DNA of 64,000 nt from Ornithinimicrobium avium (GTDB lineage Bacteria; Actinomycetota; Actinomycetes; Actinomycetales; Dermatophilaceae), in contig NZ_CP031229.1 of assembly GCF_003351765.1 (NCBI RefSeq), positions 1,860,001 through 1,924,000 on the forward strand, written 5' to 3'. Shown here in pieces: positions 15,737-24,532 of the stretch. Numbering within the stretch: position 1 is the stretch's first letter; every line of letters begins with the position of its first letter. The position numbers and the translations under genes are program-made. The notes beneath the pieces were generated by a model. That model did not search any database. It was given only the letters and a program-made list of their open reading frames with translations, and was not told the origin of the DNA.

Positions 15737-16740
15737 GGCAGCGGCACGGCCCGCACGGCACCGACGCGCTGCCCGTGGCCGCGCACGACCGCGCGGGCGT
15801 CGAGCTCGTCGAGCACGCCGGCGACGTCCGGCCCCAGGTCCAGGACCCCCAGGCGGCGCAGCGCCGCGGTCGCGACGCCCACCCGTGCCCGGTCGTGACC
15901 GTCGGTGATCTTGACCGTCACGCCGCCACCGTCGGCCAGGCCGACGGCGTAGACGGACTCCGCGCCGTCCTTGGCGATCAGGCCGGGCACGCCCCGGATC
16001 AGGTCGGTGACGTCGCGGCCGGTGCCGCCGAGCCACCCGGGGTGGGTCCTGATCGCCTCGGCCACGCACCCCTCGGGGGTGGTGGGGTCGGCGGCGGCGA
16101 TCCGGCCGAACGCGCGGGCCAGCCCGAGGGTGGTGACGCCGAGCGCGGGAGCCCCGCAGCCGTCGACGGTGACGACCTCGACGGTGTCCCCGGTCAGCTC
16201 CTCGACGACCCGGACGATGAGCTGCTGCAGCGGGTGCCCGGGGTCGCGGTAGGTGGTGGTGTCCCAGCCGGCGGCGACGCACGCGGCGAGCATCCCGGCG
16301 TGCTTGCCGGAGCAGTTCTGGCCCAGCGAGGACGGCCCGCGCCCCGCCGCGATCCAGCGCTCGCGCTCGGCCTGGTCGAGGGGGCGGTCGGGGGTGTTCT
16401 GCAGCGCGGACTCCTCCAGGCCGACCGAGGCGAGGATCCGCCGGGCGCCCTCGACGTGGAAGTCCTCGCCGGAGTGGCTGGAGCTGGCCAGTGCCAGCAG
16501 CTCGCCGGACAGGTCGGCACCGGCCCGCAGCATCGCGATCGCCTGCATCGGCTTGAGCGAGGACCGCGGCAGGATCGTGGCGCCGACCGGCCCGACGGAG
16601 ACGACGGAAGCCCCGTCGGGACCGACGGCGGCGACGACGCCGTGGTGGACGGACTCCACGAAGCCGTTGCGCACCACCTCGGCGACCACCGGCGCGGAGG
16701 CCAGCGGGCTGGGGGCGGGAGACTGCATACCCGTGCTCAC
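15733..16740 (-). CDS. asparaginase II-family amidohydrolase
   Basis: 335 aa. PRSSLKPMQAIAML, LASSSHSGEDFHVEGARRIL, QNCSGKHAGMLAACVAAG and VDGCGAPALGVTTLGLARAF are signatures of the plant/rhizobial-type asparaginase (AnsA-like, Pfam Asparaginase_II), structurally unrelated to E. coli AnsB. GTG start overlaps the BKACE stop by 4 nt (GTGA). No signal peptide, so cytosolic conversion of asparagine to aspartate. Confidence 0.85.
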   Translation of the reverse strand: MSTGMQSPAPSPLASAPVVAEVVRNGFVESVHHGVVAAVGPDGASVVSVGPVGATILPRSSLKPMQAIAMLRAGADLSGELLALASSSHSGEDFHVEGARRILASVGLEESALQNTPDRPLDQAERERWIAAGRGPSSLGQNCSGKHAGMLAACVAAGWDTTTYRDPGHPLQQLIVRVVEELTGDTVEVVTVDGCGAPALGVTTLGLARAFGRIAAADPTTPEGCVAEAIRTHPGWLGGTGRDVTDLIRGVPGLIAKDGAESVYAVGLADGGGVTVKITDGHDRARVGVATAALRRLGVLDLGPDVAGVLDELDARAVVRGHGQRVGAVRAVPLP

Positions 16741-17579
16741 CGGTCCCTCCGGTCCTTGACCGCCAGCAGCTCGCGCGCCTCGTCGGTGCTCATCGGCGGT
16801 CGCTGCATGGTGGTGGCCAGGCTCGCGGCGCGCTCGACCAGCTCGGCGTTGTGCTGCACCTGCTGGCCGCGCGCCATCATCAGGTTGTCCTCCATGCCGA
16901 CCCGCAGGTGCCCGCCCATCGCGAGCGCGGCGGCCGCGATGGGCAGGTGCGCGCGGCCGATGCCGGTCGCCGACCAGCTGGTGACCTCGGCGGGCAGCAT
17001 CTGCGCCCCGGCGACCAGCGCCTCGACGGTGCCGGGCATGGCGCCCGGGACGTTGGTGACGAAGTCGACGTGGACCTTGCCGCCGAAGGGCAGGCCGTGC
17101 GCGTCGATCAGCCGGGAGAGCGACGCGAGGTGGCCGAGCTCGAAGATCTCGAACTCCGGCACCACCTCCTGCTCCTGGGCACGCACGTACAGGTCGCTCA
17201 TGAACCCGTGCGGGTTGAGGAAGACGTCGTCGCCGAAGTTGACGGTGCCGCAGGTCAGCGAGCACGAGTCGGGCTCGGCGTCGAGCACGGTCAGTCGCTT
17301 CTCCAGCGGGTCCCTGACCGAGCCTCCGGTGGAGAGCTGGACCACCAGGTCGGTGGCCTCGCGCAGCGCCTGGACGGTGTCGCGCAGGCGCACCGGGTCC
17401 AGCGTCGGCGCGTGGCCGGCCTCGGGGTCGCGCACGTGCACGTGGATCAGCCCCGCCCCGGCGCCCTCGCAGCGCTGCGCGGTCTCGACCAGCTCCTGCA
17501 GCGTGGTCGGCAGCTGCGGGAAGTCAGCCCTGGCGGTCTCGGCGCCGGTCGGCGCCACGGTGATGAGGGTCGAAGGCAT
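16737..17579 (-). CDS. BKACE-family (3-keto-5-aminohexanoate cleavage-like) enzyme
   Basis: 280 aa TIM barrel of the DUF849/BKACE family, which condenses a beta-keto acid with acetyl-CoA. AGAGLIHVHVRDPEAG supplies the zinc histidines, STGG occurs in the loop after VVQLSTGG, and CGTVNFGDDVFLN and RVGMEDNLMMARG close the site. Only the family, not the beta-keto acid substrate, can be read. It heads a tightly overlapping BKACE-asparaginase-dtd operon. Confidence 0.88.
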   Translation of the reverse strand: MPSTLITVAPTGAETARADFPQLPTTLQELVETAQRCEGAGAGLIHVHVRDPEAGHAPTLDPVRLRDTVQALREATDLVVQLSTGGSVRDPLEKRLTVLDAEPDSCSLTCGTVNFGDDVFLNPHGFMSDLYVRAQEQEVVPEFEIFELGHLASLSRLIDAHGLPFGGKVHVDFVTNVPGAMPGTVEALVAGAQMLPAEVTSWSATGIGRAHLPIAAAALAMGGHLRVGMEDNLMMARGQQVQHNAELVERAASLATTMQRPPMSTDEARELLAVKDRRDR

Positions 17580-17608
17580 GGCCCCGATCCTGCCAGCCGT
17601 GGTGGCGC

Positions 17609-18661
17609 TCAGCGCAGGCGGGGACGTGTGGTCGGGCGCTCGGTGCTGGCGGGCAGGATCTCGGTCTGGGCGGCGGACACCTCGCCGGCCAGGAGGACGG
17701 CGGCGGGGTCGGTCGTGTACTTGACCACGGCCAGCGCGATCGGCCCGTCCTCGTGGTGCTGGGCCACGCTGGTGAGCCGGCCCACCGCCCGGCCGCCCTC
17801 GGCCGGGACGAGCTCGGTGCCCGGCTCGGGCGGCACGTGCCCGGAGCCGTCCAGGTGCAGGAAGACCACGCGGCGCGGCGGCCGACCGAGGTTCTTGACC
17901 CGGGCGACGGTCTCCTGGCCGCGGTAGCAGCCCTTGGACAGGTGCACGGCGGTGCGCAGCCAGTCCAGCTCGTGCGGGATGGTGCGGTGGTCGGTGTCGA
18001 TCCCGGCCCGCGGACGCCAGGCGGCCACCCGCAGCGCCTCCGCGGCCCACGTGCCGGCCAGGGGACGGTCGCCGACCGCGGTGGCGAGGTCCTCGCGGGG
18101 GACGACCAGCTCGCGCCACCTCCGCCCGTGGCCGGGGTGCTCCTCGCCCTGCGGGCCGTAGGCGTGCGAGTCGCCGACCACCCCGGGCCAGGGGTCGACC
18201 CAGGCGACCGGCTCGCCCACGGCGGACTCGGCGCCCACGGGCTCGCCGAGCACGGCATACCGGTCGGAGACGTCGGCGACCTCGACCCGCAGCATGAAGC
18301 GCATCGAGTCCAGCCAGGCGACCACGGCGGGCGCGTCGCCCGGCTCCGTCGTCATCCAGGTCCTCTCCCCGTCGTCGACGAGGTGCAGCGCGTGCTCGAC
18401 GTGTCCCTTGGGCGAGAGGATCAGGGTCTCCACCGAGGTGCGGGGGGCCAGCGCGGCCAGGTGCTGGCTGGTCAACGAGTGCAGCCAGGTGAGGCGGTCC
18501 GGACCGGTGACGGTGACCACGCCGCGGTGCGACAGGTCGACGACGGCCAGGCCCTCCTCGAGGAGCACCTGCTCCTTGTGCGGAGCGCCGTAGTGGGCCG
18601 CGACACCCGCGTCGACGCCCCTGCCCTCGACGGCCCCCGGACGACTCAGCAGCACGCTCAT
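17609..18661 (-). CDS. ygfZ: folate-binding Fe-S/tRNA-modification protein YgfZ
   Basis: 350 aa GcvT-like fold. Diagnostic KGCYRGQE at about residues 238-245 is intact, preceded by IPHELDWLRTAVHLS and followed by TVARVKNLGRPPRR. YgfZ uses tetrahydrofolate and its conserved cysteine to support repair or assembly of certain Fe-S enzymes such as MiaB. A TACCGT box lies 6 nt before the ATG, divergent from the LCP gene. Confidence 0.9.
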   Translation of the reverse strand: MSVLLSRPGAVEGRGVDAGVAAHYGAPHKEQVLLEEGLAVVDLSHRGVVTVTGPDRLTWLHSLTSQHLAALAPRTSVETLILSPKGHVEHALHLVDDGERTWMTTEPGDAPAVVAWLDSMRFMLRVEVADVSDRYAVLGEPVGAESAVGEPVAWVDPWPGVVGDSHAYGPQGEEHPGHGRRWRELVVPREDLATAVGDRPLAGTWAAEALRVAAWRPRAGIDTDHRTIPHELDWLRTAVHLSKGCYRGQETVARVKNLGRPPRRVVFLHLDGSGHVPPEPGTELVPAEGGRAVGRLTSVAQHHEDGPIALAVVKYTTDPAAVLLAGEVSAAQTEILPASTERPTTRPRLR

Positions 18662-18720
18662 GCCGCCACGGTACGTCACGTGCGGGGGCCTCCCAGAAGG
18701 TGGCCCTAGACTGCACGCCC
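18662..18720. promoter_or_regulatory. divergent leaderless promoters, ygfZ / LCP gene
   Basis: Plus: TAGACT at 18707-18712, 8 nt before the ATG at 18721. Minus: TACCGT (complement of 18668-18673), 6 nt before the ygfZ ATG. Neither gene has a Shine-Dalgarno sequence. Confidence 0.6.
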
Positions 18721-19938
18721 ATGGGGTTCGACGACACTTCCACGGACAGCGGTCCGCGACGCGGCGGGCACGGCCCTCGACGCTCCGGGCGGGGCCGGCG
18801 CAGGGCGGGCCCGCTGGGCATCGCCGCCCGCTCGGTCGGCGTGCTGGTCCTGCTGGCCGTGGTCGCCGTCGGCGGCTACCTGTTCTACCTGCAGCGCACG
18901 GTCGCGGGCAACGTCGAGCACGAGGACCTCAAGGCCGACAAGCAGACCGAGATCACGATCTCGCCGGACGGCGCCCGCCAGCCGGGCCAGGACGACGCCC
19001 AGCAGACCGGCGACGGCGCCGAGGTCGACACCGACGGCGAGGACGGGACGGCCCCGATCGTCGGCGAGGACGGCAAGGCCCTCGACGTGGACGGCACCAC
19101 GGTGCCGGTGACCACCCCGGACCGCGACGCGGCGGCCGGCGACGCGCTCAACTTCCTCATCATCGGCAGCGACAGCCGCGACCTGTCGGTCGAGCGCGGC
19201 CGCTCGGACGTGATCGTGCTCGCGCACGTCGACGACGCCCGCGACCGGGTCGACCTCATCCACTTCCCGCGCGACCTGTTCGTGCCGATCGCCGGGACCG
19301 GCGGCAGCTCGAAGATCAACGCCTCCTACTCCTACGGCGGCGCGCCGCTGCTGATCCAGACCCTGCAGCCGCTGATCAACGTGCCGATCGACCACGTGGC
19401 CATCGTCGACTTCGAGAGCTTCAAGGCGATGACCGACGCCATCGGCGGCGTGGACGTGACGGTGACCGAGTCCGGCGGCGGCTTCTCCGCCGGCGTGCAG
19501 CACATGGACGGCGAGCAGGGGCTGCGCTTCGTCCGCGAGCGCAAGTCGCTCTCGCAGGGCGACATCTCCCGCGGCGAGCGTCAGATGCAGTTCATCAAGG
19601 CGGTGCTGGGCAAGGCCCTGTCCCGGGACACCCTGACCAACCCGGTGCGGCTGGCCAACCTCGTCGACGCGGCCACCACCAACCTCACCGTCGACGACAG
19701 CCTCAAGGTCTCCGACATGCGCAACCTGGCCATCTCGATGCGCGACGTGCGCGGCGGCGACATCCACTTCTGGCAGGGTCCGTGGTGCGGGATCGACATG
19801 CACCCGGTGGCCGGCTCGATCGTGCTGATGGCCGACTCTCAGATGGCCAGGCTGAGCGAGCACCTGCGCAACGACACGATGGACACCTACGTCGACGACG
19901 TCTCGCCCAAGGCGGGCTTCGCCGGGAACTGCGGCTGA
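18721..19938 (+). CDS. LytR-CpsA-Psr (LCP) family cell-wall glycopolymer ligase
   Basis: 405 aa. An Arg-rich cytoplasmic start, one membrane anchor (about residues 37-58, SVGVLVLLAVVAVGGYLFYL), an acidic linker, then the LCP domain from about residue 142. NFLIIGSDSRD, RSDVIVLAHVDD, LIHFPRDLFVPIAG, KINASYSYGG, VDFESFKAMTDAIGGV, LRFVRERKS and RGERQMQFIKAV follow. The Asp/Arg residues bind the pyrophosphate of polyprenyl donors. LCP enzymes attach teichoic acid or arabinogalactan-type polymers to peptidoglycan outside the membrane. Confidence 0.92.
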   Translation: MGFDDTSTDSGPRRGGHGPRRSGRGRRRAGPLGIAARSVGVLVLLAVVAVGGYLFYLQRTVAGNVEHEDLKADKQTEITISPDGARQPGQDDAQQTGDGAEVDTDGEDGTAPIVGEDGKALDVDGTTVPVTTPDRDAAAGDALNFLIIGSDSRDLSVERGRSDVIVLAHVDDARDRVDLIHFPRDLFVPIAGTGGSSKINASYSYGGAPLLIQTLQPLINVPIDHVAIVDFESFKAMTDAIGGVDVTVTESGGGFSAGVQHMDGEQGLRFVRERKSLSQGDISRGERQMQFIKAVLGKALSRDTLTNPVRLANLVDAATTNLTVDDSLKVSDMRNLAISMRDVRGGDIHFWQGPWCGIDMHPVAGSIVLMADSQMARLSEHLRNDTMDTYVDDVSPKAGFAGNCG

Positions 19939-19954
19939 GGCACGGGCCAGGTCC

Positions 19955-19980
19955 GAGGCAGGGCGGGGAGGCCCTGCCTC
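19955..19980. terminator. hairpin terminator between convergent LCP and FABP genes
   Basis: A 10-bp perfect stem, GAGGCAGGGC with GCCCTGCCTC, and a 6-nt loop. The right arm reaches into the stop codon of the convergent gene, so it can serve both. Confidence 0.75.
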
Positions 19981-20476
19981 AGACGCGCTTGAGCTCGGCG
20001 GAGACGTGCGACTGGAGCGGGTGGCCGGTGGCCGCCATGTCCATCACCCACATCATGTTGCCGCCGACGTAGCCGTAGAGGCGGTGGGCGGCGGAGTACT
20101 CCTTGGCGTGCGGGCTGCGCATGACGCCGTCGGTCTGCAGCTCCACCTTGGCCGGCGACATCTCCCCGACGTACATCTCCACGATGCCGGTCGGGTGGGC
20201 CAGCAGCAGCTCGACCTCCTTGCCGTCCTCCTGCGGACGCCAGAAGCCGGTCTCGACGGCGGCGGCCTTCTCCTTGTTGCCGTCGGCGTCGAGCAGCCAG
20301 GCCCGGGAGGTCCACACCAGGAAGGGACGTCCGTCGTGGGTGACGTCGACCTCCTGGCCGAAGTGGCGCGACTCGATGGAGGGGTAGCCGACGACGCCGG
20401 CGCCGGCCCAGGAGCCGAGCATCCAGGCCAGGGGGGCGCACTGCGGGTGCATGGTGGGATCGATCTCGATGGGCAC
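19979..20476 (-). CDS. FABP-like/nitrobindin family protein
   Basis: 165 aa beta-barrel protein. MLGSWAGAGVVGYPSI, FGQEVDVTHDGRPFLVWTSRAWL, ETGFWRPQ and HPTGIVEMYVGE follow the actinobacterial FABP/DUF1794 pattern. Homologues bind heme b and are called nitrobindins (peroxynitrite isomerase activity); the His near the C-terminus (GHPLQSHVSAELKR) could be the heme ligand. Starts at GTG 20476. Confidence 0.85.
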   Translation of the reverse strand: MPIEIDPTMHPQCAPLAWMLGSWAGAGVVGYPSIESRHFGQEVDVTHDGRPFLVWTSRAWLLDADGNKEKAAAVETGFWRPQEDGKEVELLLAHPTGIVEMYVGEMSPAKVELQTDGVMRSPHAKEYSAAHRLYGYVGGNMMWVMDMAATGHPLQSHVSAELKRV

Positions 20477-20499
20477 GCCCCCATCGTAGGCGGACCCGG

Positions 20500-21378
20500 T
20501 CAGCCGGTCAGGGCCTCGCCCACGAAGACCAGGGCGACCAGGTAGGGCACGACGCCGACGACCAGCACCGAGGCGACCGCGGAGACCAGCCGGGGGCGGG
20601 TCAGCGCCATGGTCGGCAGCGGGGCCATGACCGCGCGCGTGGCCTGGCTGAGCGCGGCGGCGACCACGCCGACGAGCAGCCAGGTCGTCCAGGGCTGGTC
20701 CGTCGCGAGGGCGACGACGACCGCCACCGCGCCGCCGGCCACCATCGCCACGGCCGACAGCCACTGCTCCACGGCCGGGACGCGGCCGAGCAGGTCGGTG
20801 AGCGCCGACGCCAGGGCGGCGGCGACCGCGGCGACGACCAGGGCCCGGCCCTCCGCGCTGTGGACCGGCGGGACGAGCAGCGCGCCGCTGGCCGCGAGCC
20901 AGAGCGCGAGCACGACCGAGCTGACCGACTCGGTGAGCCGGGGCCGGCCGTCCACGCGCAGCAGCTGGTGCCCGAAGGCCACGATCATCCCGATGCTCAG
21001 CGCCGCGGGCACCCACACCAGCCACGGCTCGGAGTCCCGGGCGGCGACGGCCAGCACCAGGGCCAGCGAGCCGAGCAGGATGACGACGAAGGAACCGCGC
21101 GGTGCCGGCAGACCGAGGGCGCCGGCCCAGCCCCACGCCAGGACGACCGTGCACGCGGCGACCGCGACCGCGAGCATCACCGGGGAGGCCAGCGCGGCCA
21201 CGGCCAGGACCACCGCGGTCACGACCGCGAAGGAGGCCACGTGCACAGCCGTGGAGAGCTGCGGCACCCGGGGGCGGCGGGGCGGCCGCGGAGCCCTTGC
21301 GGCCGACCCCGGGTCCGCGAGCGGCTCCGGTCGGGCCCCGGACCCCGAGGACGACGACGCTGGCGACGGCACTGACAT
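20500..21378 (-). CDS. multi-pass membrane protein of unknown function
   Basis: 292 aa. A Ser/Pro/Arg-rich N-terminus (~40 aa) precedes about eight to nine hydrophobic segments (for example AVHVASFAVVTAVVLAVAAL, SFVVILLGSLALVLAVAA, LVSAVASVLVVGVVPYLVAL). No transport or enzymatic motif seen. It is divergent from the GlnR-like regulator over only 36 bp and followed by the FABP gene. Confidence 0.75.
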   Translation of the reverse strand: MSVPSPASSSSGSGARPEPLADPGSAARAPRPPRRPRVPQLSTAVHVASFAVVTAVVLAVAALASPVMLAVAVAACTVVLAWGWAGALGLPAPRGSFVVILLGSLALVLAVAARDSEPWLVWVPAALSIGMIVAFGHQLLRVDGRPRLTESVSSVVLALWLAASGALLVPPVHSAEGRALVVAAVAAALASALTDLLGRVPAVEQWLSAVAMVAGGAVAVVVALATDQPWTTWLLVGVVAAALSQATRAVMAPLPTMALTRPRLVSAVASVLVVGVVPYLVALVFVGEALTG

Positions 21379-21414
21379 GCACCCATTATCACCAGGGGGT
21401 ACTAATCTGTGCCG
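21379..21414. promoter_or_regulatory. 36-bp divergent leaderless promoter, membrane protein / GlnR-like regulator
   Basis: Plus: TAATCT at 21403-21408, 6 nt before the GTG at 21415. Minus: GATAAT (complement of 21385-21390), 6 nt before the ATG at 21378. Both -35 elements must overlap coding sequence of the opposite gene. Confidence 0.65.
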
Positions 21415-22143
21415 GTGGCCGACCTGGTCCTGCTCACCGCGTGCGCCCCGGCCGAGGCCGCGGTGCCGCGGGTCGCGCCCGGTCTGGCCCTGCTCCCCCA
21501 CAGCGTGCGCGTGCTCGGCCCGGACCTCGGCCCGCTGCTGGCCGGCCCCGAGCCGGACCTCGTCGTGGTCGACGCCGTGACCGGGCCGCTCGCGGCCCGC
21601 GGCCTGCTGCGCACCCTTGCCGCCGCGGGCACCGGGTGGCCGGTCCTGACCGTCCTCGACGCCGACGGCCTGGCGGTGCTCGACGAGCAGTGGCCCACCG
21701 ACGACCTGGTCCTGACCACCGTCGGCGCCGCCGAGCTCGCCGCCCGGGTCCGCCGCCTCCTCGCCCGCACCACCCCTCGCCCGCCGAGGCCGGAGCACGG
21801 GGGCGGGCGCACCTCATACCCGCAGGAGCGCGGGGAGATCAGGGTGGCGGACGTGGTCGTCGACGAGGCGGCCTGGACCGTGCGGGCCGGGGGCGCACGG
21901 CTGGACCTGACGTTCAAGGAGTTCGAGCTGCTGCGCCACCTGGTGCAGCATCCGGGGCGCGTCTTCACCCGCGACCAGCTGCTCCAGGAGGTCTGGGGAC
22001 AGGACTACTACGGGGGGACGCGGACCGTGGACGTGCACGTCAGACGGCTGCGGGCCAAGCTCGGGGCGGAGCGGGAGTCGCTGATCCACACCATCCGGGG
22101 GGTCGGCTACCGCTTCAGTGGCCCGCGCGGTGGCGAACGCTGA
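21415..22143 (+). CDS. glnR: orphan OmpR-family response regulator, GlnR-like
   Basis: 242 aa. The N-terminal ~115 residues are a degenerate receiver: one plausible phospho-site region (DLVVVDAVTG) is kept, but the acidic pocket and Lys of a true receiver are not evident. After a Pro-rich linker comes a strong winged helix: LDLTFKEFELLRHLVQHPGRVFTRDQLL, then DYYGGTRTVDVHVRRLRAKLG and HTIRGVGYRFS. Orphan GlnR proteins of actinobacteria have this layout and often lie beside mshD, as here. Nitrogen regulation is therefore likely but inferred. Confidence 0.8.
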   Translation: MADLVLLTACAPAEAAVPRVAPGLALLPHSVRVLGPDLGPLLAGPEPDLVVVDAVTGPLAARGLLRTLAAAGTGWPVLTVLDADGLAVLDEQWPTDDLVLTTVGAAELAARVRRLLARTTPRPPRPEHGGGRTSYPQERGEIRVADVVVDEAAWTVRAGGARLDLTFKEFELLRHLVQHPGRVFTRDQLLQEVWGQDYYGGTRTVDVHVRRLRAKLGAERESLIHTIRGVGYRFSGPRGGER

Positions 22144-22164
22144 ACGTCGTGCCAGACTAGGCCC

Positions 22165-23145
22165 ATGCCAGGCCAGAACCCCACCGTCGAGGTGCTGCCC
22201 TCCCTGCCACCACGTCTCTCCGGGGACGTGCTCGCGCTGGCGGTGCGCGCCGCCCAGCACGACGGCGTGCGGCCGTTGTCGGAGCAGACCGTGCTCCAGG
22301 CGCGACGCCTGCCCGAGGAGAACCCGACAGCCGGCTCCACGCACCTGGTGGTCCTGGACCGGGCGGAGGAGCCCGGCGCCAAGGTCCTGGCCTACGGGCA
22401 CGTCGACCACTCCGACCCGCAGGCTCCCTCCGGCGAGCTGGTGGTCGACCCCGCCCACCGGCGCGAGGGCCTCGGCGGGATGCTGCTCGACCACGTCCTC
22501 GAGGACTGGCCGCAGGTGCGCCTGTGGTCGCACGGGGACCTGCAGGACGCGCGGCGTCTCTACACCTCCCGTCGCCTGTCGGTGGTCCGCGAGCTGTGGC
22601 AGATGGGGCGTCCCCTGGACGGGGAGTGGGCCGAGCTGCCCGACCACGTCGAGCTGCCCGAGGGCTTCGCGGTGCGCCCCTTCCGCGTCGGGGAGGACGG
22701 GGCCCCCTGGCTCGCGGTCAACGCGCGCGCCTTCGCCCACCACGCCGAGCAGGGACGCATGACCCTGACGGACCTGCGCGAGCGTCAGCAGGAGCCGTGG
22801 TTCGACCCGCAGGGGTTCCTGCTGATCGAGGACCTCACCCGGACCGACCCCGACGGCCGGCCGCGGCTGGCCGCGTTCCACTGGACCAAGGTGGAGCCGC
22901 CGCAGGCGGGCGGCCCGGTGACCGGCGAGGTCTACGTCGTGGGCGTCGACCCGGACTACCAGGGCCGCGGCCTCGGCCGCGCCGCCACGCTCCTGGGGCT
23001 GCAGCACCTGCGCGCGGTCGGGGCCGACGCCGCCACCCTCTACGTCGACGGCGACAACGCGGCCGCGATCGCGACCTACTCCCACCTCGGCTTCGAGCGC
23101 TCCGCCGTCGACGTCATGTATGCCGCCGGAGCCGCCGGCTCGTGA
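22165..23145 (+). CDS. mshD: mycothiol synthase (acetyl-CoA:Cys-GlcN-Ins acetyltransferase)
   Basis: 326 aa, two tandem GNAT domains. The first is degenerate (GELVVDPAHRREGLGGMLLDHVL, then LWSHGDLQDARRLY). The second is active: GEVYVVGVDPDYQGRGLGRAATLLGLQHL and LYVDGDNAAAIATYSHLGF. This architecture defines MshD, the last step of mycothiol synthesis. A CAGACT box lies 6 nt before the ATG, and the stop overlaps the next start (GTGA). Confidence 0.95.
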   Translation: MPGQNPTVEVLPSLPPRLSGDVLALAVRAAQHDGVRPLSEQTVLQARRLPEENPTAGSTHLVVLDRAEEPGAKVLAYGHVDHSDPQAPSGELVVDPAHRREGLGGMLLDHVLEDWPQVRLWSHGDLQDARRLYTSRRLSVVRELWQMGRPLDGEWAELPDHVELPEGFAVRPFRVGEDGAPWLAVNARAFAHHAEQGRMTLTDLRERQQEPWFDPQGFLLIEDLTRTDPDGRPRLAAFHWTKVEPPQAGGPVTGEVYVVGVDPDYQGRGLGRAATLLGLQHLRAVGADAATLYVDGDNAAAIATYSHLGFERSAVDVMYAAGAAGS

Positions 23146-24088
23146 GCCGCCGCCTCGTCCGGGCCGCCGGCGTCGTGCCCTACCGGGTGCGGAAGGGGAG
23201 GCTGCGCGTCGGGCTGGTCCACCGGCCGCACTACGACGACTGGTCCTGGCCCAAGGGCAAGCTGGACCCCGGCGAGGACTGGGCGCCGGCCGCGGTCCGC
23301 GAGACGCTCGAGGAGACCGGGCTGCTCGTGCGGCTCGGCGCGCCGTTGCCGGAGTCGCGCTACCTCAACCACGGCAACGGCGGCGCGGACAAGCAGGTGC
23401 GCTACTGGGTCGGGCAGGTGCTCGGCGGCGACGGTGCCCTGGAGCACGAGGTCGACGAGGTGGCCTGGCTCGCCCCGCGGGCCGCGGCGCAGCGGCTCAG
23501 CTACCCCGCGACCGGGAGCAGCTCGCGGCGCTCGTGGAGCTGCACGACTCCGACCGGCTGCACACCTGGCCCTTCCTCCTCGTGCGGCACGCGCACGCCG
23601 TGCCCCGCGGCTCCTGGGACGGGCCCGACCCCGCCCGCCCGCTGTCGAAGGCGGGGCAGGCCCAGCTGCGCCGGCTGGGCGGGGTGCTGGGTGCCTACGC
23701 CCCGGAGCGGGTGCTGTCCAGCCCGTCGGTCCGCTGCGCCTCCACGGTGCGGCCCTGGGCGGAGGCTAGCGGCGTGCCCCTCGTGACCAGGAAAGGCCTG
23801 TCGGAGGAGGGCTTCGAGGTCGACCCGACCAAGGCGGCGCGCACGCTGCGCTCCCTGATGGACGACGCCGCCCCCGTCGCCCTGTGCACGCACCGTCCCC
23901 TGCTGCCGACCGTGCTCCAGGAGGTGTGGCGCCGCGCCGGCAAGGAGGTCCCGCGCGGCACCCGCCGGATGCTCAAGCGGCTGGTCGAGACGCCGATGGA
24001 CAAGGGCGAGGTGCTGGCCTGCACGATGGTCGGCGCGGGGAAGGACGCCCGCGTGGTCGCGGTCGAGCGCCACCGCCCGCCGTCCTGA
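23142..24088 (+). pseudogene. mutT1: MutT1-type NUDIX hydrolase + histidine phosphatase, single frameshift
   Basis: The N-terminal frame (from GTG 23142) has a complete NUDIX box (GKLDPGEDWAPAAVRETLEETG). The C-terminal histidine phosphatase (LLVRHAHAVPRG, RVLSSPSVRCASTVRPWA, VALCTHRPLLP) continues to 24088 in another frame. The switch is at the CCCC run 23504-23507: adding one C restores ...SYP-RDREQLAALVELH... and a 315-aa protein, the MutT1 size. MutT1 hydrolyses 8-oxo-(d)GTP. As it stands translation runs to a stop at 23784-23786 and loses the phosphatase. True mutation and a base-calling error cannot be told apart here. Confidence 0.85.
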
Positions 24089-24155
24089 CCTCCTCGTGAT
24101 GCGGCTCACGCCGGGTGCATGGAACAATCCTCCCGGGGTCCTCGTTGGACCTCAC

Positions 24156-24242
24156 TGCGCGCCGGACCGCGGCAGCCCCGGGCTCCAACACATGCCGCTT
24201 CGAGCGGCCACACGCCGAGAGGCGCTCCCGGTCCGGCGCGCA
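24156..24242. other. branched inverted-repeat element in the 444-bp gap before the MFS gene
   Basis: Outer perfect 14-bp arms (24156-24169 and 24229-24242) enclose three small hairpins: 24174-24184, 24194-24208 (GCCGC-TTCGA-GCGGC) and 24213-24224 (CGCC-GAGA-GGCG, a GNRA-type loop). The result is a cloverleaf-like fold. The rest of 24089-24532 holds no gene I can support. The element could be a terminator-like structure, an RNA, or a recombination site. Confidence 0.5.
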
Positions 24243-24532
24243 ACCACGATTCCTGCCCCGTGCGCGCGTGCGGCCACCGGCAGCACCACGCGTCGATGAC
24301 CTGGTCGCCTCACCTGCGCCGCCACGGTCAGGACCTGCGCCGCGGGCTGCTGGCCCTCGTCGACGACACCTCGTCACCCCGATCGACCGCCACGACCTCG
24401 CTCGGGGACCGCGCCCTGCGGATGCTGAAGAAGGCTGGGCCGCCGACCGTGCCGGCCGCCGGTGTGATGGCGGCACTTCCGGCCCGGGAGCTCGGCGCAG
24501 CCTGCTGAGGAGACCGGTGGTCGCCGGGATGC

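Noticed and set aside
24297..24508. Possible 70-aa protein in the gap before the MFS gene
   Set aside because: No ribosome-binding site or leaderless -10, and no recognisable family; a high-GC gap easily yields such frames.
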